Of a DNA stretch of 64,000 nucleotides, positions 48,401 to 58,424 are shown one piece after another; positions within the stretch are counted from its first letter, which is position 1, and the number at the start of each line of letters is the position of its first letter. Source of the stretch: an uncultured Aquabacterium sp. GTDB taxonomy: Bacteria; Pseudomonadota; Gammaproteobacteria; Burkholderiales; Burkholderiaceae_C. Under the pieces are notes generated by a model. That model saw nothing but the letters and a program-made list of their open reading frames with translations, ran no database searches and was not told the DNA's origin. Location: assembly GCF_913773725.1 (NCBI RefSeq), contig NZ_CAJYGK010000145.1:1-64000 (forward strand), written 5' to 3'. A program made the position numbers and the translations under genes.

Positions 48401-48972
48401 AGCGTCTGCACCAGCAGCCAGCCCGTGTCGCGGCATGAGCCAGACTTCAGCGTCAGGGTCTGCTCGGGCGTCTGCACGCCCGGCTCCATGCGGATCGTGT
48501 AGGCGATCTCCTGCTGCAGCCGCTGGTTCAGGTGGACCAGGAAGTCGATCGTGCGCACCTCGGTGCGGTCGATGCTGTCGACGAAGGCCTTGAACGCCGG
48601 TGTCAGCTCGGCCTTGGCCAGATAGGGTTGCAAGTCGTGCAGCGAGGCCGCCTCGTACGCGAACGGGAAGGTCTCTGCGTAGGGTTCCAGGAAGAAGTCG
48701 AACGGGTTGTAGACCGCCATTTCGGCGACCAGATCGACCGTGACCTTGAACACCTCGGTCTTCTCCGGAAAGACGAGGCGGGCCAGGTGATTCGAAAACG
48801 GATCCTGTTGCCAGTTGATGAAGTGGACTTCGGGCTCAACCTTCAGCGAGTACGACAGGATGCGCGTGCGGCAGTGCGGTGCGGGACGCAGGCGCACGAC
48901 CTGGGGAGACAGGTTGACCGGACGGTCATAGCGGTAATGGGTGACGTGATTCAGGGCAACGTGAATGGACAC
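45442..48972 (-). CDS. Transglutaminase plus DUF2126 large protein
   Basis: [36 protein letters not shown]... transglutaminase core ([33 protein letters not shown]) then the long DUF2126-type region; GTG start. Confidence 0.92.
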   Translation of the reverse strand: [1176 protein letters not shown]

Positions 48973-49100
48973 ACGACTCTCCGTAAGGAACCGCAACAGT
49001 GTGCAGGTACCTTGTGACACCAGCAAGTTGCGGGCCACCAACTTGGTGCACGCGGCTTGACCAGGGTCAGGAGGAAGGAGAACGGCCCTGATCCACGGAC

Positions 49101-49808
49101 TCACCGGTCGGGGCGCTGTCCCGATTCGGCGATCGCCTGGGTGCCTTCCACGATCATGCGCACCATGATGACCATCTGCTCGGCCAGTTCGCGCTGGCGT
49201 GCGGGCGGCTGGTCCATGGCGGTGGCACCCATGGCGAACACCAGCCGGGTGATCGCCTTGGCCGTGAGCGCAGGCTCGTACAGGCCGGTGCGGCCGGCAC
49301 GCGCCAGACGGATCAGGTCCAGGCGCAGCTCTTCCTCGAAGAAATTGAGCTGGCGATCGACCGCCTGTTTGAAGGCATCCGAGCCCACCGTGCCCTCGCG
49401 CAGCAGGATGTGCAGCGACTTGTCGTCCGATTGCAGCTGCTCCATAAAGGCCTCCACCGAGCTGCGCACCACGCTGCGCTCCTGCCGCGCCCGCTTGCGG
49501 GCCTCGCCGATGATGCGCCGCAAGGATTCCCCCGCGCGGTCGATCAGCGTGACGGCGAGTTCGTCGATGTCGCGGAACTGCCGGTAGAAGCTGTTGGGCG
49601 CAATGCCGGCCTCGCGGGCGACTTCGCGCAGGCTCAGGCTCGAGACGCTGCGGTGAGGCCCGAGGAGCTTCAGGGCGGCGGTGATGATGTCCTCGCGGGA
49701 GATCACGGCCTTGCGCCCGGGCCCGACGTGGGGCGAAGGTGCGACAGCGCGTGCATCCGGATCGGATTCAGAAACGATACCCATCACCGGCGAGGAAAGT
49801 GTTGTCAT
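49101..49808 (-). CDS. fabR: TetR-family regulator, FabR-like
   Basis: ISREDIITAALKLLGPHRSVSSLSLREVAREAGIAPNSFYRQFRDIDELAVTLIDRAGESLRR; divergent from a desaturase operon. Confidence 0.87.
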   Translation of the reverse strand: MTTLSSPVMGIVSESDPDARAVAPSPHVGPGRKAVISREDIITAALKLLGPHRSVSSLSLREVAREAGIAPNSFYRQFRDIDELAVTLIDRAGESLRRIIGEARKRARQERSVVRSSVEAFMEQLQSDDKSLHILLREGTVGSDAFKQAVDRQLNFFEEELRLDLIRLARAGRTGLYEPALTAKAITRLVFAMGATAMDQPPARQRELAEQMVIMVRMIVEGTQAIAESGQRPDR

Positions 49809-49940
49809 GAAGCTGGGGTAGAACTGATCGCCATCATACGGGCTAGAATTAATGCACAGCTGTATAGACAAACGTTCTCCCGTGCGTATACTGCCGCGAC
49901 GTTCCTGATTTGTGCCCTGTCCGAAAGGCCTGTCGACACC

Positions 49941-51041
49941 GTGTCTGCTTCTGTCACCGGCGCGCGCGCGCCCTCCACGCTGGGCCGGCTCATCGAGCCC
50001 TTCATCGCCCCCGACGTCTTCGACTTCTGGGTGGGCCACCTCAACCCCGCGTGGTCGTGGTCGCGCCCGCTCGCCAAGGTCGTCGAGCGCCATGTCGAGG
50101 CAGCCGACACCGTGACGCTGGTGCTCAAGCCCAACCGCCATGTGGGGCGTTTCGCGCCAGGCCAGCACGTCAACGTGAGTGCCGAGGTCAATGGCCGCCG
50201 CACCACCCGCAGCTACAGCCTGACCGGCATTCCGCAGCGCAACGGACGCATCAGCCTCACCGTCAAGCGTGTGGACGGCGGCAAGCTCAGCACCCACCTG
50301 TGCCGCGATGTGCAAGTGGGCGACGTGCTCGAGATCGGACCTGCCTTCGGCGAGATGACGCTGCCCGCCAAGCCCGAGGGCCGCTGGGTGTTCCTGGCTG
50401 CCGGCAGCGGCATCACCCCCTTGATGAGCCTGACCCGGGCCCTGGCCGCGCAGAACATGCCGGTCGACACCACGCTGATCTACTGGGCCAAGACCCGTGC
50501 CGAGCTGTGCTTCCTGCTGGAACTGCAGGCCCTGGCGCGCAAGCACCCGCAATTCCATCTGCATGTGGTGCTGACCCACGAGGCCCAGCTGCTGGCAGGC
50601 GAACACAGGGGCTTCATCAGCACCGAACAACTGGCCGAGCTGGCCGGCGACCTGTCCGATGCGCAGGTGTATGCCTGTGGCCCGAGCGGCTTTGTCGACA
50701 CCGCCCGCAGCCTGACCGAAGGCCGCGTGCGTCGCTTCCTGGCCGAAGGCTTCACCCCGGCGACGCTGGATGCGGCCGACGCGACCACGGTGCGCGTGCA
50801 GCTGACACGCACCGGCCGCACGCTGGAGGTGTCGACCGGCCAGTCGCTGCTGGAAGCCCTGGAAGCCCAGGGCCTGAACCCACGCTCCGGCTGCCGCATG
50901 GGCGTGTGCCACACCTGCGTGTGCACCAAGCGCGCCGGCACGATCGAAGACATCAACACCAAGGAACAGAGCACCGAGGAAGAAGGCCAGGTCCGCATCT
51001 GCGTGAGCCGCGCCCGCACCGACCTCACGCTGGACCTTTGA
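49941..51041 (+). CDS. Ferredoxin reductase with C-terminal 2Fe-2S domain
   Basis: RSYSLTGIP, GSGITPLMSL, C-terminal GCRMGVCHTCVC. Confidence 0.93.
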   Translation: MSASVTGARAPSTLGRLIEPFIAPDVFDFWVGHLNPAWSWSRPLAKVVERHVEAADTVTLVLKPNRHVGRFAPGQHVNVSAEVNGRRTTRSYSLTGIPQRNGRISLTVKRVDGGKLSTHLCRDVQVGDVLEIGPAFGEMTLPAKPEGRWVFLAAGSGITPLMSLTRALAAQNMPVDTTLIYWAKTRAELCFLLELQALARKHPQFHLHVVLTHEAQLLAGEHRGFISTEQLAELAGDLSDAQVYACGPSGFVDTARSLTEGRVRRFLAEGFTPATLDAADATTVRVQLTRTGRTLEVSTGQSLLEALEAQGLNPRSGCRMGVCHTCVCTKRAGTIEDINTKEQSTEEEGQVRICVSRARTDLTLDL

Positions 51042-51054
51042 GGAGACTTTCCCG

Positions 51055-52176
51055 ATGAGCACGACATCCCTGAGCCGCACGCTGAGCGCCGACGAGCTGG
51101 CCCGCTTCGGCGCCGAGATCGATGCCCTGCGCGCCCGCACCGTGGCCGACCTGGGCGAGCGCGACGCGCGCTACATCCGCCGCATCTACAAGGCGGTGCG
51201 CTACACCGAGGCCCTGGGCCGCATCCTGCTGATGGCCGCGTTCTTCCTGCCGGAAGGCTGGCTGTTCCCCGCTGCGGCAGCCGGTGTGGTGCTGCTGGCC
51301 ATGTCCAAGATCCTGGACAACATGGAGCTGGGTCACAACGTGATCCACGGTCAGTACGACTGGATGGGCGACCCCCACCTGCAGGGCAAGTCCTTCGAGT
51401 GGGACATCGCCGGCACCAGCGACAACTGGCGCAAGACCCACAACTTCCGTCACCACACCTACACCAACGTCCATGGCATGGACGAAGACCTGGGCTATGG
51501 CGTGCTGCGCCTGTTCCCCGAGCAGAAGTGGCATCCGGCCCGCCTGGGTCAGCCGATCTACGCGGTCATCTTCGCGCTGCTGTTCGAGTGGGGTGTGGCC
51601 ATCCAGGACCTGCGCCTGGGCCGCTGGTTCTCGGGCCGCGTGTCGAACAAGCAGATGTACCGGATCGCCAAGCCGGCCCTGCTGAAGATGCGCCGTCAGA
51701 TGATCAAGGACTACATCGTGTTCCCGCTGCTGGCCGGGCCGGGCTTCCTGACCGTGCTGGCCGGCAACGCCGTGGCCAACGTGATCCGCAGCATCTGGAC
51801 GTACACCGTCATCTTCTGCGGCCACTTCACGACCAACGTCGAGACCTTCCCCAAGAGCGTACTGAAGAACGAGACCCGCGCCCACTGGTACGTGCGTCAG
51901 ATCCGCGGTTCGAGCAACCTGACCGGTGGCAAGCTGATCGACCTGTGGACGGGCAACCTGAGCCACCAGATCGAGCACCACCTGTTCCCCGACGTGCCGG
52001 CCAACCGGTACGCCGAAATGGCGGTCGAGGTGAAGGAAATCTGCGCCCGCTACGGCCAGTTCTACAACACCGGCTCGATGGTCAAGCAGTTCAGCCAGGT
52101 GATCTGGCGCATCCTGCGTCACTCCTTCCCCAGCTCGCCGGCCCGCGTGCGCCCGGCCACGCAGGGCGCGAACTGA
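51055..52176 (+). CDS. Membrane fatty acid desaturase
   Basis: Histidine boxes HNVIHGQYDW, HNFRHHTYTNV, HQIEHHLFPD. Confidence 0.95.
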   Translation: MSTTSLSRTLSADELARFGAEIDALRARTVADLGERDARYIRRIYKAVRYTEALGRILLMAAFFLPEGWLFPAAAAGVVLLAMSKILDNMELGHNVIHGQYDWMGDPHLQGKSFEWDIAGTSDNWRKTHNFRHHTYTNVHGMDEDLGYGVLRLFPEQKWHPARLGQPIYAVIFALLFEWGVAIQDLRLGRWFSGRVSNKQMYRIAKPALLKMRRQMIKDYIVFPLLAGPGFLTVLAGNAVANVIRSIWTYTVIFCGHFTTNVETFPKSVLKNETRAHWYVRQIRGSSNLTGGKLIDLWTGNLSHQIEHHLFPDVPANRYAEMAVEVKEICARYGQFYNTGSMVKQFSQVIWRILRHSFPSSPARVRPATQGAN

Positions 52177-52206
52177 GACGGCGCGACGGAAGGAATCCGC
52201 CATAGA

Positions 52207-52230
52207 AAAACCCGCCGGCAGGCGGGTTTT
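52207..52230 (+). terminator. Rho-independent terminator
   Basis: aaaacccgcc-ggca-ggcgggtttt, downstream of the desaturase gene. Confidence 0.85.
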
Positions 52231-52257
52231 CTTTTGGAAGCGCGACCCGACGGGTGA

Positions 52258-53229
52258 TCAGGCGCGGCTGGCTCCGATCAGGGCCGGGTAGGCCGAATGA
52301 ATCACGTAGACGGGGATGCGCGCGAGGTAGTCGCCGAAACGGCCCTTGCGCTCGAAGCGCGCGCGGAAGGGCGAGCGCAGGAAGAAGTCACCCAGCTTGG
52401 GCACGATGCCCCCGCCGATGTAGACGCCCCCCTGGGCGCCCAGCGTGAGCGCCAGGTCGGCCGCCACGGTGCCCATCATGGCGCAGAAGGTGTTCAGCGC
52501 GGCCACGCACTCCACATCGGTGCCGTCCAGCGCATGCTGGGTCACGTCGGCCGGGCTCAGGTTGGCGTGTGCCACACCGGCCAACAGGCAGTGGGCCTGG
52601 TACAGCGCTTGAATGCCCTGACCTGACAGCGCCCCACGCTCGGCCGACACATGGTCCGGCAGCAAGGTGCGCAGCGCGCCGATCACGCGAGCCTCATCCT
52701 CATCAAAGGCCGGCAGGGTCACGTGCCCGCCCTCGCCTTCCAGCGGCACCCACAGATCCTGCCCGGGCACCGGCACGAGCCCCGACACGCCCAGTCCCGT
52801 GCCGGCACCCAGCAGCGCCTTGGCCTTGCCCGGCATGGGCTCGGTACCGCCGACCTGCACCAGGTCGGCCGCCGGCAGGCCCGGCAGGGAGAGCGCCAGC
52901 ACCGTGAAGTCGTTCAGGAACACCAGTGACGACAGCCCCAGCGCATCGCGCAGCTCGCTGATCGAGAACGCCCAGTGGGCGTTGGTCAGCGCAATCCGGT
53001 CGCCCAGGATGGGGTTGGCGATGCCGACCACGCCGGCGCGCGGACGCTGCCCGCCCGTTCGGGGCAGCACCTGCTGCAGGTAATGCTCGATGGCCTCGCG
53101 CGGACCGGGGAAGTCTTTGCAAGGCAGGTTGACGATGTGCTCGATGGGGGCATCGGGCGCTTGTTGCAAAGCCAGGCGGGCATTGGTGCCGCCCACATCG
53201 CCGAGCAGGCGGGGGTAACTGGCAGACAT
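52258..53229 (-). CDS. glk: Glucokinase
   Basis: MSASYPRLLGDVGGTNARLALQ...FLNDFTVLALSLPGL...GAGTGLGVSGLVP. Confidence 0.94.
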   Translation of the reverse strand: MSASYPRLLGDVGGTNARLALQQAPDAPIEHIVNLPCKDFPGPREAIEHYLQQVLPRTGGQRPRAGVVGIANPILGDRIALTNAHWAFSISELRDALGLSSLVFLNDFTVLALSLPGLPAADLVQVGGTEPMPGKAKALLGAGTGLGVSGLVPVPGQDLWVPLEGEGGHVTLPAFDEDEARVIGALRTLLPDHVSAERGALSGQGIQALYQAHCLLAGVAHANLSPADVTQHALDGTDVECVAALNTFCAMMGTVAADLALTLGAQGGVYIGGGIVPKLGDFFLRSPFRARFERKGRFGDYLARIPVYVIHSAYPALIGASRA

Positions 53230-53282
53230 GGTGTCGGTCTCGGAATCAGGAAGGAAATGGCAGGAGGCACGCGCCGCCCGCT

Positions 53283-53989
53283 TCAGTCGACATGGAAGAT
53301 GTGCACGGGCACGCGGTCCTGCTGGAGGACGATGCGGATGGGCAGCTCGGCCACCTCCCCGGCTTCGGATGCACGCTGCAGCAAGGCACGCTTGGCCGCC
53401 CCGGTGCAGTGGATCACCGCGCACCGCGTGTCCAGCAGCGCACGGCGCGTCAGCGTCAGGCGCGGCACCGGCACATTCGGCGGGGCCGGGGCCCCACGGG
53501 CATCGTCAACGGGGCCTGCGCGTCGTCCAGCGCGGCGGCCAGCTCCGGCGCCTGCGGGAACAGCGAGGCCGTGTGGCCGTCGCCGCCCATGCCGAACAAC
53601 GTCACCTCGGCCGGCCACGGCAAGCCGGCCAGTTCGGCCTCGATGGCAGGCTGGCCGTCGGTGGGCGTGGGCGCTTCGCTGCTGACCGGCACAAAAGTGG
53701 CCGCTGCGGCAGGCCCCTGCAGCAGGTGCGTTCGCACCAGGCGCGCGTTGCTGTCGGCATGGTCCAGCGGCACCCAGCGGTCATCGGCCAGGGTCACGAC
53801 CACACGCGACCAGTCCAGTGGCAGGCGGGACAGCGCCTCGAAGAACGGCACCGGGGTGCTGCCGCCGGACAGCACCAGCAGCACGCGCTCGCGTTCGGCC
53901 AGGGCGGCCTGCAGCCGGTCGGCCGTGAAGCGCGCCAGGTTGGCCGCCAGGGTGGCCGCGTCGGCGGCCGTGTGGTGATTGAGTTGCAT
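53283..53989 (-). pseudogene. pgl: 6-phosphogluconolactonase with a frameshift (one base short in a G/C run)
   Basis: N-terminal part in the 53456 frame (MQLNHHTAADAATLAANLARFTADRLQ...LLVLSGGSTPVPFFEAL...FGMGGDGHTASLFP); C-terminal NVPVPRLTLTRRALLDTRCAVIHCTGAAKRALLQRA continues in the 53283..53618 frame. Confidence 0.85.
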
Positions 53990-54108
53990 GGCGATTCGAA
54001 TGGGTCGACCGGGTCGGACAGAAGGTGCTGACAGCGGGCAATCAGGGTGCCCGCAGCAGGGAGCCAGGAGCAAGGCGGCCCGCTGGCGTTCGCGCGGGCG
54101 CTGCCATG

Positions 54109-55581
54109 TCAGATCTCCTCGTGCCAGGCCAGCCCGTCGCGCCCCAGCAAGGCGCTCGAGGCGGCCGGCCCCCAGGTGCCTGCCGTGTAGGGCTTGGGCC
54201 GCTCGGTGCTGGCCTTCCAGGCGTCCATGATGGGCTCGACCCAGCGCCACGCGGCCTCCTGCTCGTCCCGGCGCACGAACAGCGTCAGGTTGCCACGCAT
54301 CACATCCATCAGCAAGCGCTCGTAGGCCTCCAGGCGACGCGAGCGGAAGGTCTCGGCAAAGTCCAGATTCAGGTGAACCGGCTGCAGGTGCATGACGTCA
54401 CCCGGCTGCTTGGCGAGCAGGTGCAGCTCGACCTTTTCCTCGGGCTGCATGCGGATCACCATGCGGTTGGGGTTCAGGCTGTCGGCCGTCTGCCCGAAGA
54501 TGGAATGCGGCACGCTGCGGAAGTTGACGACGATCTCGGCCACGCGCTGCGGCATGCGCTTGCCGGTGCGCAGGAAAAAGGGCACGCCGGCCCAGCGCCA
54601 GGTGTCGATCTCGGCGCGCAGCGCCACGAAGGTCTCGGTGGTGCTGCCCGGCGGAATGCGTTCCTCTTCCAGGTAGCCCGGCACCGGCTTGCCAGCCGCC
54701 GCCCCGGCACGGTACTGCCCGCGCACCGTCTTCAGGCCCACATCGGCGCCGGCGATCGGGCGCAGCGCCCGCAGGATCTTGAGCTTCTCGTCGCGCACAG
54801 CGTCGGCAGAGATCGATGCAGGCGGCTCCATGGCCACGATGCACAGCAGTTGCAGCAGGTGGTTCTGCACCATGTCGCGCATGGCACCGACCTGGTCATA
54901 GAAGTCGCCGCGGGACTCGACCCCCAGCTCTTCGGCCACCGTGATCTGCACATCGCGCACCGACTCGCGCCGCCACAGCGGCTCGAACAGCGCGTTGCCG
55001 AAGCGCAGGGCCAGGAGGTTCTGCACCGGCTCCTTGCCCAGGTAGTGGTCGATCCGGTAGATCTGCTGCTCGCCGAAGAAGCCCCCCACAGCGTCGTTGA
55101 TGGCCTGCGATGACGCCAGGTCATGCCCCAGCGGCTTTTCCAGCACGACGCGGCTGTGCTCGGTGTTCAGCCCGCGCCGCGCGAGCTGCTCGCAGATCGT
55201 GGCAAACAGCCGGGGCGCCGTGGACAGGTAGAACACCCGCTCGCGCTGGGGTGCGCCGAGCAGCATCGCGGCCAGCTCATCGTAGGACGCCGAATCGGTG
55301 GCGTCGACACACGTGTAGTCGAGCAAGCCGGCAAAGCGGTCCCAGGCGCCGGCGTCGAAGCCCTTGCCAAGACAGGCCGCCACGCGCTGCTGCGCCAGGG
55401 CCTGGAAGCCGGCACGGTCGAGCGGCTCTCGGGCCACACCGATCACGCGCAGGCGGGCCGGCAGCAGTTCGTCCTGCTGCAGGCGCATCAAGGCCGGCAA
55501 CAGCTTGCGCATCGCCAGGTCGCCCGTGCCTCCGAAGATGACCAGGTCCAGTTCGGGGGCGGCGTGCAGTCGTGTACCCAT
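54109..55581 (-). CDS. zwf: Glucose-6-phosphate 1-dehydrogenase
   Basis: [19 protein letters not shown]...[29 protein letters not shown]. Confidence 0.97.
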   Translation of the reverse strand: MGTRLHAAPELDLVIFGGTGDLAMRKLLPALMRLQQDELLPARLRVIGVAREPLDRAGFQALAQQRVAACLGKGFDAGAWDRFAGLLDYTCVDATDSASYDELAAMLLGAPQRERVFYLSTAPRLFATICEQLARRGLNTEHSRVVLEKPLGHDLASSQAINDAVGGFFGEQQIYRIDHYLGKEPVQNLLALRFGNALFEPLWRRESVRDVQITVAEELGVESRGDFYDQVGAMRDMVQNHLLQLLCIVAMEPPASISADAVRDEKLKILRALRPIAGADVGLKTVRGQYRAGAAAGKPVPGYLEEERIPPGSTTETFVALRAEIDTWRWAGVPFFLRTGKRMPQRVAEIVVNFRSVPHSIFGQTADSLNPNRMVIRMQPEEKVELHLLAKQPGDVMHLQPVHLNLDFAETFRSRRLEAYERLLMDVMRGNLTLFVRRDEQEAAWRWVEPIMDAWKASTERPKPYTAGTWGPAASSALLGRDGLAWHEEI

Positions 55582-55606
55582 GCTTCCTCAGATCGGCGTC
55601 AAAACT

Positions 55607-55621
55607 TGTAGTAATACTACT
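55607..55621. promoter_or_regulatory. Candidate HexR-type operator
   Basis: TGTAGTAATACTACT with perfect core GTAGT-aat-ACTAC in the zwf/edd divergent intergenic region. Confidence 0.55.
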
Positions 55622-55778
55622 TCATGAGCCATGAACACGCCACCCTGCAAATTGCGGGTTAACCCTCAGAGCCAGCCACATCAATGCGTTAACAGTACGG
55701 GCAAACACCACAGACGCTATCCAAGCGTGTGAAATTTCGCTACATTGTGAGCTCTGCCAGCCAACGCGTCCTTTCACC

Positions 55779-57623
<1,845 letters not shown>

Positions 57624-57671
57624 CCGCGCCCGCTCGCTCATTCACTGATCCTCGCCTCGAAAGACACGACG

Positions 57672-58313
57672 ATGCCCAATCTGAACCCTGGCCTTTCCTC
57701 GTTCATGCGCCTCAGCCCGGTGATCCCCGTGCTGGTGATCGACCGCACCGAAGACGCCGTGCCGCTGGGCCGTGCACTGGTCGATGGCGGCCTCAAGGTG
57801 CTGGAGATCACGCTGCGCACGCCGAACGCGCTGGACGTGATCCGCGAGATCGCCAACCATGTCGAAGGCGCCGTGGTGGCAGCCGGCACCGTGACCACAC
57901 CCGCCCAATGGGAAGCGGCCGCCGAAGCCGGCGCGCAGTTCATGGTGTCTCCGGGCCTGACGCCCGCCCTGATCGAGCACGCGCAACAGGCCGCGACCGG
58001 CCTGTTGCCCGGTGTGGCCACGGCATCGGAACTGATGATCGCCCTTGATGGCGGCTTCACCAACTTCAAGTTCTTCCCGGCCCAGCAGGCGGGCGGATCG
58101 GGCATGCTCAAGGCACTGGGGGGGCCGTTCGCCGACGCACTGTTCTGCCCGACGGGCGGCATCACCGTCGAGACTGCGCCTCAGTTCCTGAGCCTGCCGA
58201 ACGTGGCCTGTGTGGGTGGCTCGTGGCTGGCGCCGGCTCCGCTGGTCAAAGCCGGCGACTGGGCCGCCATCCGCGATCTGGCGCGCGCAGCCTCTGCCCT
58301 GAAGCCCGCTTGA
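57672..58313 (+). CDS. eda: KDPG / KHG aldolase
   Basis: [44 protein letters not shown]...[11 protein letters not shown]. Confidence 0.96.
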   Translation: MPNLNPGLSSFMRLSPVIPVLVIDRTEDAVPLGRALVDGGLKVLEITLRTPNALDVIREIANHVEGAVVAAGTVTTPAQWEAAAEAGAQFMVSPGLTPALIEHAQQAATGLLPGVATASELMIALDGGFTNFKFFPAQQAGGSGMLKALGGPFADALFCPTGGITVETAPQFLSLPNVACVGGSWLAPAPLVKAGDWAAIRDLARAASALKPA

Positions 58314-58382
58314 AACCGGCCTGACACGCCTTCCTGCATCTGGTGTTGTATGGGGTCAGCGCCCCGCGCGGCGCGACTTTTT

Positions 58383-58418
58383 GACCGACCCGGCCCCGCG
58401 CCCGGTCGGTCTTTTTTT
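58383..58418 (+). terminator. Rho-independent terminator after eda
   Basis: gaccgacc-cggccccgcgcc-cggtcggtcttttttt. Confidence 0.85.
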
Positions 58419-58424
58419 GCCCGG

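Noticed and set aside
46003-48438. 811-aa + strand ORF
   Set aside because: Antisense shadow of the DUF2126 protein.
53283-53618. Separate 111-aa gene downstream of pgl
   Set aside because: Its C terminus is the missing part of 6-phosphogluconolactonase; better explained as a frameshifted single gene.
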